From the NCBI RefSeq assembly GCF_017815515.1, contig NZ_CP072611.1:248001-312000 (forward strand): 64,000 bases of DNA. The letters run 5' to 3'. The notes below the pieces were generated by a model, which saw only the letters and a program-made list of their open reading frames with translations, did not search any database and was not told the DNA's origin. The translations under genes were made by a program, and so were the position numbers. Position 1 is the stretch's first letter. Each line of letters begins with the position of its first letter. This DNA is from Aureimonas populi (GTDB lineage Bacteria > Pseudomonadota > Alphaproteobacteria > Rhizobiales > Rhizobiaceae). Shown in pieces: positions 37,701 to 47,323 of this stretch.

Positions 37701-38422
37701 GATCGCTCGACGTCCAGCTCCTCGGCCACCTGCGCCACATAGCGCTTGAGGACCGGCGAGAGATAGGCGTCCACCACCGTCGTGTCGCCGCGCCCGACGA
37801 GCTTGACCAGCGGCGAGACCTCATGGCTCACCGAGACCTGCGCAAAGCCGATGGCGCGGGCGATCCGCCCGAGCGCGGCCTCGTGTTCGAAGAATTTCGA
37901 GGCATGCATCAGGACGATGGCGACCGCGTCATAGCCCTCGTCCCGCAGGGCCTGGAGCGCGACGCGGGCGCCCTCCTCGTCGAGCGCGCGCTCCACCGTG
38001 CCGTCGGCCAGCACGCGCTCGTCGATCTCCACCACCGTGGAATAGAGCGCTTCGGGCTTCTCGATCGCCAGGGCGAAGATGTCCTTGCGCTCCTGGTAGC
38101 CGATTCGCAGCGCATCGCGGAAACCGCGCGTGGTGACGAGGGCGAGCCTCTCGCCCTTGCGCTCCAGCAGGGCGTTGGTGGCCACCGTGGTGCCCATGCG
38201 CACCTCGCCGATCAGCCCGGCGGGAATCGCCTCCCCCGGCTGGAGACCGAGATGCAGGCGGATGCCCTGCACGGCGGCGTCGCGATAGGCGGAAGGGTTC
38301 TCCGACAGCACCTTGCGCGCCAGGAGCGTCCCGGAAGGGTCGCGGCCGATGACGTCGGTGAACGTTCCGCCCCGGTCGATCCAGAAGTCCCAACGCCCCG
38401 TCGCTTCGCCGCCCTGTCTCAT
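34793..38422 (-). CDS. Fused hydantoinase A/B (5-oxoprolinase-type ATPase)
   Basis: This 1209-aa protein joins HyuA and HyuB in one chain, as in eukaryotic-type 5-oxoprolinase. The N-terminal HyuA part (about 1-690) begins [18 protein letters not shown] and contains [18 protein letters not shown] near 290. The HyuB part (about 700-1205) contains [19 protein letters not shown] and [14 protein letters not shown] segments. It cleaves 5-oxoproline or a hydantoin using ATP. It is divergent from a MarR-type regulator and a peptide ABC operon, which suggests that imported pyroglutamyl or hydantoin-like compounds are its substrates. Confidence 0.92.
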   Translation of the reverse strand: MRQGGEATGRWDFWIDRGGTFTDVIGRDPSGTLLARKVLSENPSAYRDAAVQGIRLHLGLQPGEAIPAGLIGEVRMGTTVATNALLERKGERLALVTTRGFRDALRIGYQERKDIFALAIEKPEALYSTVVEIDERVLADGTVERALDEEGARVALQALRDEGYDAVAIVLMHASKFFEHEAALGRIARAIGFAQVSVSHEVSPLVKLVGRGDTTVVDAYLSPVLKRYVAQVAEELDVERSGARIMFMMSSGGLTAAEMFQGKDAILSGPAGGVVGLARTGASAGFERIIGFDMGGTSTDVAHFDGEYERAFETEVAGVRVRAPMMLIHTVAAGGGSILHYDGSRFRVGPDSAGAFPGPACYRNGGPLAVTDANLMLGKLIPDFFPAIFGPGQDQPLDRAAVEARFAEMAGRIGDGRSAHEVADGFVTIAVASMVQAIKKISVQRGYDVTRYALSCFGGAGGQHACLVADALGMTKILVHPLSGLLSAYGMGLADIRATRQKALDVPLDEEAPAALMALGAGLAAETHEELAAQGIAAEAVTTHLRAHIRYAGTDTVLAVDSPYGELDDAERLRAVFEAAHKRRFGFIAQGKALTLDSVEVEAVGGGAAAEEGAAEVEAGGEAPFERTTRFFSQGAFHDAGVVLRRAMRPGHRVTGPAIVIEPNQTVVVEKGWQAELTARDHLVLSRIEALPQRVAVGTAADPVMLEIFNNLFMSIAEQMGVTLQNTAYSVNIKERLDFSCAVFDAQGALVANAPHMPVHLGSMDASVATAIRENPVIHPGDVFLINAPYNGGTHLPDLTVCTPVFDEDGTTLRFWVASRGHHADIGGIAPGSMSPQARTIEEEGVYIDNFKLLDRGVFREEALAALLTGARYPVRNLVQNVNDLKAQVAANEKGVAELKKTVAQFGVEVVEAYMGHVQDNAAESVRRVLDKLPDGAFTYEMDQGCRIAVRITVDRAAREATVDFTGTSPQRDDNFNAPAPVTRAAVLYVFRMLVRADIPMNAGCLRPVRIVVPEGTMLSPKHPAAVVAGNVEVSQAVTDTLFGAVGAMAAAQGTMNNLTFGNETYQYYETICSGAPAGSGFSGADAVHTHMTNSRLTDPEILESRFPVVLEDFHIRQGSGGRGRWSAGDGTSRTIRAREALDFAILSGHRRVPPFGLEGGEPGHLGRNEVIRADGRRETLGGCDHARLEPGDAFLVVTPTGGGYGTPL

Positions 38423-38480
38423 GGAAACCCCCAGCCTTTCACGCCCGTTCGAGACGCTCGCGAATTAATCACGCTCATTT

Positions 38481-38524
38481 CGTTGACAAATTATCGATAT
38501 GATGATGGCATTGTCTCGTCAACG
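38481..38524. promoter_or_regulatory. Promoter/operator region between hydantoinase and MarR genes
   Basis: The 120-bp divergent spacer is AT-rich in the middle. It contains a TTGACA -35-like hexamer (38483-38488), a TATCGATA palindrome (38492-38499) and flanking inverted words: CGTTGAC (38481-38487) / GTCAACG (38518-38524), and GACAA / TTGTC. It is a likely binding site for the adjacent MarR-type regulator. No experiment supports it. Confidence 0.45.
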
Positions 38525-38542
38525 CAATCGGGGCGATCGATT

Positions 38543-39115
38543 TTGAAGGCAAGGCCGCAAGCATCGGCGAACGAGACCAAGGCATCCGCCGGCGCCTCCG
38601 AGGGCGCGCGCGTCCTCGGCCCCATCGTGTCCTCGCATCATCTGGCAGCCGGCTCCTCGCCGGGCCTGTCGGAGATGGAATACGGCGTCATCCTCATCTC
38701 CCACGCCTTCTCGCGCTGGATGACGCGCTGCATGACGGCGGCGGGCGAGCCGGGCCTCTCGCCCACGGAAATCCTCATCCTGCATTCGATCCGCCACCGC
38801 GACCGCCCCAAGACGCTGGCCGATATCTGCCTGGTCCTCGATATCGGCGACACGCATGTGGCGAGCTACGCGATCCGCAAGCTGGAGAAGGCGGGGCTGA
38901 TCCACACCGGACGCGCCGGCAAGGAGAAGACGGTGAAAATCTCGCAGAAGGGGCTGGAGCTGTGCGGGCGCTACGCGCAGATTCGCGAGCAGCTTCTGGT
39001 GCACGGCATGTCCGATTCGGGACCCTCGCAGGAGGAATTGTCGCGCATCGCCGCCGCCCTTCGGTTCCTGTCGGGGTCCTACGACCAGGCCTCGCGCGCC
39101 GCGGCGACGGTCTGA
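38543..39115 (+). CDS. MarR-like winged-helix regulator (COG5631 type)
   Basis: This protein of about 190 aa has a winged helix (LSPTEILILHSIRHRDRPKT, then LADICLVLDIGDTHVASYAI) and the conserved leader GPIVSSHHLAAGSSPGLSEM. The layout fits a group of predicted MarR-family regulators commonly found next to hydantoinase or peptide-transport genes. A TTG at 38543 (KARPQAS onward) is the best start, because no ATG precedes the conserved leader within a sensible length. The frame itself is open far upstream only because it runs antisense to the hydantoinase gene. It is followed 3 bp later by the ABC ATPase gene. Confidence 0.8.
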   Translation: MKARPQASANETKASAGASEGARVLGPIVSSHHLAAGSSPGLSEMEYGVILISHAFSRWMTRCMTAAGEPGLSPTEILILHSIRHRDRPKTLADICLVLDIGDTHVASYAIRKLEKAGLIHTGRAGKEKTVKISQKGLELCGRYAQIREQLLVHGMSDSGPSQEELSRIAAALRFLSGSYDQASRAAATV

Positions 39116-39118
39116 GCG

Positions 39119-40975
<1,857 letters not shown>

Positions 40976-41001
40976 ACGTCCCCCTCAGGAAGGAGAATGG
41001 C

Positions 41002-42531
41002 ATGAAAAGCTGGAACCGGGCCCTCAAGGGCGCCCTTCTGACGAGCGCGCTCGCGTTCGCCGCCGCCGCGCAGGCCCAGCCCGCCGGCACGCTGACCATC
41101 TCCTCCCCGCAGGATCCGGGAAGCTGGGACCCGATCGACACCTTCCTCGTCAACTGGTCGGCGGTCGCCAACAATGTCTTCGACGGCCTCGTGGCGCGCA
41201 CGCCCGAGCTGGAGATCGTGCCCGCCCTCGCGACCGAATGGGAGATCAGCGAGGACGGCCTCACCTACCGCTTCACCCTGCGCGAGGGCGTGACCTTCCA
41301 CAATGGCGAGCCCTTCGACGCCGAGGCCGTGAAGTTCACCTTCGACCGCCTCCTGGGCGAGGATGGCGCGGCCGGCCCGCAGCAATCGAACTACAACGCC
41401 ATCGAGAGCGTCGAGATCGTCGATCCGCTCACGGTCGAGATGAAGCTCTCGCGCCCGGACCCGGTGCTGCTCACCAAGCTCTCCGGCTACGGCGCGATGA
41501 TCGTGCCGCCGGCCTACATCGCCGAACACGGCGACGAGCATTTCAACACCAACCCGGTCGGCACCGGCCCCTTCCGCATGACCGCCTATGCGGCGCGCGA
41601 TTCGGTGAACCTAGAGCCCTACGAAGAGTTCTGGGGCGAGGCGCCCAAGCTGGAAAGCGTCGTCTTCCGCTTCATCACCGAGCCCTCCACCGCGCTTGCC
41701 GAGCTTCAGTCCGGCCGCGTGGACATGGTGATCCCGCCCTCCGTGCCCATCGGCTCGATCCCCACCATCGAGAGCGCCTCGAACCTCGAGCTGGTCTCCG
41801 TGCCCGGCCCCACGGTCTATTCCCTGCGCTTCAACACGCGCGACGGCATCACCGCCGATCCGCGCGTGCGCCGCGCGCTGGTGATGGCGGTGGACCGGGC
41901 CACGATCATCGAGGCCATCCTCGCCGGCCAGGCCCGCCCCATCGCCTCCTTCCAGTCCGAGCAGACCTTCGGCAACGACCCCTCGCTGGAGGCCATCCCC
42001 TTCGATCCCGAGGGCGCCAAGGCGCTTCTGGAGGAGGCGGGCGTGGAGCCGGGCGCGAGCGTCCAGATCGACATTCGCGGCAATGATTCGACCTTCAACG
42101 AGGTCGCGCAGGTCGTGGCGAGCTATCTGGCGGCGGTGGGCGTCACGGCCAACATCCAACCCTACGAGACCAATGTCCTTCTCAACGACATCATCCCGGC
42201 GGGCCGCACGGGCGCGATGTGGCAGCAGACCTGGGGCGCGTGGACCTTCGACTACGACAACACAGCCTACCTCATGTACCACACGGGAGAGCGCTGGAAC
42301 CCCTATGGGGAGGATGCCGAGCTGGACGCCCTGCTCGAATCCCAGCGCGGCATGACCGATCCGGCCGAGCGCGAACGCGTGCTGCACGAGATCGCCGCCT
42401 ATGTGGCGGAGCAGGCCATCGAGATGCCGCTCTACAACCTGAACCAGATCTACGCGATCAACACGCGCGTGAAGAACTTCGTCGCGCCCCCGGACAGCCG
42501 CCTGCGGCTGACCGACGTCACCGTCGAGTAG
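41002..42531 (+). CDS. Peptide-type ABC substrate-binding protein (SBP family 5)
   Basis: This 509-aa periplasmic protein has a signal peptide (ALLTSALAFAAAAQA) and the family-5 pattern: DPIDTFLVNWSAVANNVFDG at the start, then LATEWEISEDGLTYRFTLRE near 70-90. A GGAAGGAGAA ribosome site fixes the ATG at 41002. The upstream open frame from 39844 is a shadow of the ATPase gene. It is the ligand-binding part of the peptide importer; the ligand is unknown. Confidence 0.94.
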   Translation: MKSWNRALKGALLTSALAFAAAAQAQPAGTLTISSPQDPGSWDPIDTFLVNWSAVANNVFDGLVARTPELEIVPALATEWEISEDGLTYRFTLREGVTFHNGEPFDAEAVKFTFDRLLGEDGAAGPQQSNYNAIESVEIVDPLTVEMKLSRPDPVLLTKLSGYGAMIVPPAYIAEHGDEHFNTNPVGTGPFRMTAYAARDSVNLEPYEEFWGEAPKLESVVFRFITEPSTALAELQSGRVDMVIPPSVPIGSIPTIESASNLELVSVPGPTVYSLRFNTRDGITADPRVRRALVMAVDRATIIEAILAGQARPIASFQSEQTFGNDPSLEAIPFDPEGAKALLEEAGVEPGASVQIDIRGNDSTFNEVAQVVASYLAAVGVTANIQPYETNVLLNDIIPAGRTGAMWQQTWGAWTFDYDNTAYLMYHTGERWNPYGEDAELDALLESQRGMTDPAERERVLHEIAAYVAEQAIEMPLYNLNQIYAINTRVKNFVAPPDSRLRLTDVTVE

Positions 42532-42598
42532 TTTTTCCGACGTATCGCCCGCTCCGCCCTTCCAGCGGGGCGGGCTCCTGCGCTCCCAAGGTGGATCG

Positions 42599-43522
42599 AT
42601 GGCCGGCTTCCTCATCAAACGCTTCCTGCAGGCGATCTTCGTCGTCGTCTCCGTCACGCTGATCGTGGCCTATGCGATCCGCATGACGGGCGATCCCGCC
42701 CTGATGCTGAGCCAGGGCGCGGGCAGCGTCACCGAGGCCGACCTTCAGCGCATCCGCATCGGCCTCGGCCTCGACCGGCCCTTCCACGTGCAGTATCTCG
42801 ACTTCCTCGCCGGCCTGTTCACGGGCGATCTGGGCCGCTCCTTCATGGGCGGCACGCCGGTGATGCAGCTCATCGCCCGCGCGCTGCCGGCCACCCTCTC
42901 CCTCGCCTTCGCCTCGCTCCTGGTCTCCATCGTCATCTCCATTCCGCTCGGCGTCGCCTCCGCCACGCGGCGCGGCCGCTGGCCGGACCAGGTGATCCGC
43001 GTCCTCTCCCTCGTCGGCCTCTCCTTCCCCAATTTCTGGCTGGCGATCATGCTGGTGCTGGTCTTCTCCATCGGCCTGCAATGGCTGCCGCCCAGCGGGA
43101 TGGAGGGCTGGCAGAGCTTCGTGATGCCGGCGCTGACCATGGGCATCATCCTGACCGCGACGAATGTGCGCCTCGTGCGCACCGCCATGCTGGAGACCCT
43201 CCAGCAGCAATATGTGACGGTGGCCCGCGCCAAGGGTCTGTCGGAGCGCGTGGTGCTCTACAAGCACGCCCTGCGCAATTGCGCGATCCCGCTCATCACC
43301 TATCTCGGCCTTCAGTTCGGCGGGCTTCTGGGCGGCATCGTCGTGGTGGAGCGCGTGTTCAACTGGCCGGGGCTCGGCACGCTGGCCTTCGACGCGGTGG
43401 CGGGGCGCGACTATCCGGTCCTGCAGGGCGTCATCGTCGTCCTGTCGCTGCTCATCGTCCTTGTGAACCTCATCGTCGACATCGCCTACGGGCTGGTCGA
43501 CCCCCGCATCCGCACGGAGTAG
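42599..43522 (+). CDS. Peptide ABC transporter permease (DppB/GsiC type)
   Basis: This 307-aa inner-membrane permease has six helices, the N-terminal motif IRIGLGLDRPFHVQYLDFL and the EAA loop VARAKGLSERVVLYKHALRN near 208-227. The C-terminus YGLVDPRIRTE is typical of the family. It lies 67 bp after the binding-protein gene. Confidence 0.95.
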   Translation: MAGFLIKRFLQAIFVVVSVTLIVAYAIRMTGDPALMLSQGAGSVTEADLQRIRIGLGLDRPFHVQYLDFLAGLFTGDLGRSFMGGTPVMQLIARALPATLSLAFASLLVSIVISIPLGVASATRRGRWPDQVIRVLSLVGLSFPNFWLAIMLVLVFSIGLQWLPPSGMEGWQSFVMPALTMGIILTATNVRLVRTAMLETLQQQYVTVARAKGLSERVVLYKHALRNCAIPLITYLGLQFGGLLGGIVVVERVFNWPGLGTLAFDAVAGRDYPVLQGVIVVLSLLIVLVNLIVDIAYGLVDPRIRTE

Positions 43523-43527
43523 GCGCG

Positions 43528-44385
43528 ATGAGCCTTGCCGCAGAGCGCCCCCGCCGCGCCTCGCCCTTCCGCTCCTTCGAGCTCGTCGCCGGCCTCGTGC
43601 TGGCCGGCGGCATGACGCTCGCCGTCCTTCTCTCGCCCTGGCTGTTTCCCGATGGCGGCATGGGCGTGAACCTGATGGCGCGCCTGACGGCGCCCTTCAC
43701 GGACTGGAACCACATTCTCGGCGCCGATCCGCTCGGCCGCGACGTCCTGGGGCGCGTCATCACGGGCGGGCGCATCTCGCTGGCGGTGGGCGTCCTCTCC
43801 GTCGCCGGGGCCGTGGTGATCGGCGTCGCCATGGGCCTCGTCGCGGGCTTCTACCGCGGCGTCTGGGACGTGATCGTGATGCGCTTCGCCGACATCCAGC
43901 TCGCCCTGCCCTTCATCCTCCTGGCCATCACCTTCATGGCGATCATCGGCGGCGGGCTCGTCAACATCATCCTCCTGATGATCGTGTCGCAATGGGTGCA
44001 ATATGCGCGGCTGGTGCGCGGGCAGGTGCTGACGCTGCGCGAGCGCGAATTCGTGCTCTCGGCCCGCTCCTTCGGCGTCTCGGACTTCAACCTCATCCGC
44101 CACCACCTCCTGCCGAACCTCATGGGCCCGGTGATCGTGCTGGTGACGCTGAACGTGGCCAACAACATCCTCCTCGAATCGAGCCTCACCTTCCTCGGCC
44201 TCGGCGTCGATCCCTCCACCCCCTCCTGGGGCGGGATGCTGGCGGACGGGCGCACCTATCTCCAGACCGCCTGGTGGGTCAGCGTCTTCCCGGGCCTTGC
44301 CATCCTCTTCACCGTGCTCGGCCTGAACCTTCTCGGCGACTGGCTGCGCGACAGGCTCGACCCGACCGGACGCACCAGCCGATGA
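43528..44385 (+). CDS. Peptide ABC transporter permease (DppC/GsiD type)
   Basis: This 285-aa permease carries HILGADPLGRDVLGRVITGG near 65-84 and the EAA-loop segment SARSFGVSDFNLIRHHLLPN near 177-196. The ATG at 43528 follows the DppB stop by 5 bp. Its stop overlaps the next start (ATGA), so the peptidase is translationally coupled to the transporter. Confidence 0.95.
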   Translation: MSLAAERPRRASPFRSFELVAGLVLAGGMTLAVLLSPWLFPDGGMGVNLMARLTAPFTDWNHILGADPLGRDVLGRVITGGRISLAVGVLSVAGAVVIGVAMGLVAGFYRGVWDVIVMRFADIQLALPFILLAITFMAIIGGGLVNIILLMIVSQWVQYARLVRGQVLTLREREFVLSARSFGVSDFNLIRHHLLPNLMGPVIVLVTLNVANNILLESSLTFLGLGVDPSTPSWGGMLADGRTYLQTAWWVSVFPGLAILFTVLGLNLLGDWLRDRLDPTGRTSR

Positions 44386-46115
44386 CGCTTTCCCTCGCCC
44401 GCACCTTCCCGCGCACGCTGGACGCGCTCCTGGCCCGTTTCGAGGACATGCCGGGCCTGCGCCTCGAGGCCTGGCTCTTCGAGGGCGAGGCGGCCCGGCG
44501 CGAAGGCGAGGCGAAGCTCGCAGAGAAAGGCGTCGAGGCGTGCCTGCGCTCGGCCTACAAGCCGCTCGTGCACGCCTTCCTGGAAGAGATCGACCTCACC
44601 GGCGCGCGCTCGGTCCACATCGCCTATCCCGTCCATCGCGAGGCGGAGGAACGGCGCTTCCTCCTGGAGGCCTATCCGCTGGCGGGCCTCGTCGACATTC
44701 CCCTCTCCTTCTCCCCTCGCCAGGACGACGCCCTTCGCTACGACGTGACCCTGACGGGCCAGGACGGGAGCGCGCGCATTGTGGCCGTCGAGGCGCCCAA
44801 CCGGGTGCATGTCGATCACACCGGGGTGCGCGTCCTGTCCCCGACGGGCTGGCTGCGGACGTTCCGCGACGGCGCGCCCGTGGAGGACGCGCGGCTGGAG
44901 ACCGAGTTCGAGGCATTGTTCGAAACGGCGGTCTCGGCCATCGCCGGCCATGACTGGGGCGTGGCCGAGCCCTTTTTCGAGGAATTGCGGATCGAGGCGA
45001 GCCTGCCGGTTCCCGACCGCCCGCTGGCCATCGGCGAGGAAGCCGTGAGCCTGACCGAGGCGCTTCACGAGGACCTCTACTTCTCGGGCCTTGAGATTTT
45101 CCAGGCGCGCTCGGGCCGCCCCTCGGGCGATCGCGGCCTCCAGCCGGGGCGCATCGTGCCCGATATCGGCTTTTCGGAAGGGCCGGCGAGCCTGCGCATC
45201 TCCCTTCGCCCGCACGAGCGGGAGGAGGAGCCAGCCGCGCCCTCGCAGCCGCTCGACGAGGCGAGCGAGCCGCTTTCGGTGGCCGATGTCGAGGCCGCGC
45301 TCCATGCCCTCGGCGGGGAGGCGCTCGGCGGGCGCTCCGTGTGCGGACGCGCCGTTGCCGGCCGCTATCGCGAGGGCCCGGACGCGCTGGTCCTCGTCTC
45401 GGGCGGGCAGCACGCCAACGAGCCCACCGGGGTCGTGGGGGCGCTGCGCGCCGCCAGGGTGCTGGCGGACCGGGACGGCGCGCATTTCGCCGTCCTGCCG
45501 CTGGAAAACCCCGACGGCTACGCCCTGTGCGCCCGGCTGCGCCGCACGCAGCCACGCCACATGCACCACGCCGCGCGCTACACCGCGCTCGGCGACGACC
45601 TGGAGTATCGGCAGGGCATGCAGCTCCATGAGCGCTCGGCCCGCGAGGCGCTGGTCGAGCGGGCCCGGCCCGGCCTCCACGTCAATCTCCACGGCTACCC
45701 CGCCCATGAATGGACGCGCCCGCTGACGGGCTATGTGCCGCGCAATTTCGCGCTCTGGACGGTGCCGAAGGGCTTCTTCCTCGTGCTGCGCCATCACCCG
45801 GGCTTCGGTGAGGAATCCTGGCGCCTCGCCCGCGCCGTCACCGCGCGCCTTGCCGAGGTGCCGGGCCTCCTCGCCCTCAACGAGCAGCAGATCGCCCTCT
45901 ATCGCATCCATGCCGGCGAGCTGGGCTTCGAGATCATGTCCGGCTTCCCCGTGACGGTGGTCGAGGACACGCGCCACGCGGTGCCCGTGACGCTGATCAC
46001 CGAATATCCCGACGAGACGATCTACGGCGAGGCCTTCCGCCTCGGCCATGAGGCGCAGATGCGCACGGTGTTGGCCGCCTACGAGGCCTGGCAGGCGATC
46101 GCGCCGCGGGACTGA
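44382..46115 (+). CDS. M14-family zinc carboxypeptidase-like hydrolase with unknown N-domain
   Basis: This 577-aa protein has an M14/AstE-type catalytic half from about residue 330. Zinc ligands are visible: GGQHANEPTG (His344, Glu347) and HVNLHGY (His437). A likely catalytic Glu is in LITEYPDETIYG near 547. The first 320 residues (for example ACLRSAYKPLVHAFLEEIDL) match no family I recognise. Because the gene is coupled to the peptide permease gene, the enzyme probably hydrolyses the imported compound in the cytoplasm. There is no signal peptide. Peptidase and amide deacylase are both possible. Confidence 0.8.
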   Translation: MTLSLARTFPRTLDALLARFEDMPGLRLEAWLFEGEAARREGEAKLAEKGVEACLRSAYKPLVHAFLEEIDLTGARSVHIAYPVHREAEERRFLLEAYPLAGLVDIPLSFSPRQDDALRYDVTLTGQDGSARIVAVEAPNRVHVDHTGVRVLSPTGWLRTFRDGAPVEDARLETEFEALFETAVSAIAGHDWGVAEPFFEELRIEASLPVPDRPLAIGEEAVSLTEALHEDLYFSGLEIFQARSGRPSGDRGLQPGRIVPDIGFSEGPASLRISLRPHEREEEPAAPSQPLDEASEPLSVADVEAALHALGGEALGGRSVCGRAVAGRYREGPDALVLVSGGQHANEPTGVVGALRAARVLADRDGAHFAVLPLENPDGYALCARLRRTQPRHMHHAARYTALGDDLEYRQGMQLHERSAREALVERARPGLHVNLHGYPAHEWTRPLTGYVPRNFALWTVPKGFFLVLRHHPGFGEESWRLARAVTARLAEVPGLLALNEQQIALYRIHAGELGFEIMSGFPVTVVEDTRHAVPVTLITEYPDETIYGEAFRLGHEAQMRTVLAAYEAWQAIAPRD

Positions 46116-46279
46116 AGCGCCGCGCGGGCCTGCTTGGAAGCGCGAGCCTTGCCGTGCAATGAGGCCCGGGCTGAACATAGTGTTCGCCCCCCGTCGCCCG
46201 TATGGCGCTGGCGGACGGGCGCGGGATGCATCACATAAGCGCCCATCCCAGCCATGCTCGACGGACACACGGCAATTCC

Positions 46280-47299
46280 ATGAAGAAGATCGGCTTTCTC
46301 TCCTTCGGGCACTGGTCGCCCTCGCCGCAATCGGGCACGCGCTCGGCGGGCGATGCGCTCCTGCAATCCATCGACCTGGCGGTCGCAGCCGAGGAGCTGG
46401 GCGCGGACGGCGCCTATTTCCGCGTGCACCATTTCGCTCGCCAGCTCGCATCCCCCTTCCCGCTTCTTGCGGCCGTGGGCGCCAGGACGAGCCGCATCGA
46501 GATCGGCACCGCCGTCATCGACATGCGCTATGAAAACCCGCTCTACATGGCCGAGGATGCCGGCGCGGCAGACCTCATCGCCGGCGGCCGGCTGCAACCG
46601 GGGCTCAGCCGCGGCTCGCCCGAGCAGGTGATCGACGGCTGGCGCTATTTCGGCTACCAGCCCGCCGAGGGGCAGAGCGACGCCGACATGGGCCGCCGCC
46701 ATGCGGAGGTCTTCCTCGACATGTTGAAGGGCGAGGGCTTCGCCCAGCCGAACCCCCGCCCCATGTTCCCCAACCCGCCCGGCCTCCTGCGGCTGGAGCC
46801 GCATTCGCCGGGCCTGCGCGAGCGCATCTGGTGGGGCTCGGGCTCCAACGCCACGGCCGTCTGGGCGGCGAAGATGGGCATGAACCTGCAAAGCTCCACC
46901 CTGAAGGACGACGAGACGGGCGAGCCCTTCCACGTCCAGCAGGCCAGGCAGATTCGCGCCTATCGCCAGGCGTGGAAGGAAGCCGGGCACAATCGCGAGC
47001 CGCGCGTCTCCGTCTCGCGCTCCATCTTCGCGCTCGTCGACGACCGCGACAGGGCCTATTTCGGGCGCGGCAAGGAGGAGGATTCCATCGGCTTCATCGA
47101 TGAGAACACGCGGGCGATCTTCGGCCGCTCCTATGCCGCCGAGCCCGACAGGCTGGTGGAGGAACTGGCGAGGGACGAGGCCATCGCCGAGGCCGACACC
47201 CTGCTCCTCACCGTGCCGAACCAGCTCGGCGTCGATTACAACGCCCATGTGATCGAGGCGATCCTGCGCCATGTCGCGCCCGGGCTGGGCTGGCGCTGA
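46280..47299 (+). CDS. Luciferase-like flavin monooxygenase (LLM class)
   Basis: This 339-aa TIM-barrel oxidoreductase uses reduced FMN or F420-like flavin to oxidise a substrate. The family N-terminus IGFLSFGHWSP is followed by LAVAAEELGADGAYFRVHHF. RIEIGTAVIDMRYENPLYMAEDAG near 75-98 and GGRLQPGLSRGSPEQVIDGW near 104-123 are typical. The ATG at 46280 (MKKIGF) is preferred to 46202. It lies 164 bp after the M14 gene and may belong to the same catabolic set. Substrate unknown. Confidence 0.88.
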   Translation: MKKIGFLSFGHWSPSPQSGTRSAGDALLQSIDLAVAAEELGADGAYFRVHHFARQLASPFPLLAAVGARTSRIEIGTAVIDMRYENPLYMAEDAGAADLIAGGRLQPGLSRGSPEQVIDGWRYFGYQPAEGQSDADMGRRHAEVFLDMLKGEGFAQPNPRPMFPNPPGLLRLEPHSPGLRERIWWGSGSNATAVWAAKMGMNLQSSTLKDDETGEPFHVQQARQIRAYRQAWKEAGHNREPRVSVSRSIFALVDDRDRAYFGRGKEEDSIGFIDENTRAIFGRSYAAEPDRLVEELARDEAIAEADTLLLTVPNQLGVDYNAHVIEAILRHVAPGLGWR

Positions 47300-47323
47300 G
47301 GGAGCACCCCGCGCAGGCGGCGC

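Noticed and set aside
34736..38540. Very long open frame on the plus strand opposite the hydantoinase gene
   Set aside because: It is an antisense shadow: His/Arg/Gly-rich residues without domains, caused by high-GC codon bias. Only its last part (38543-39115) is a real gene.
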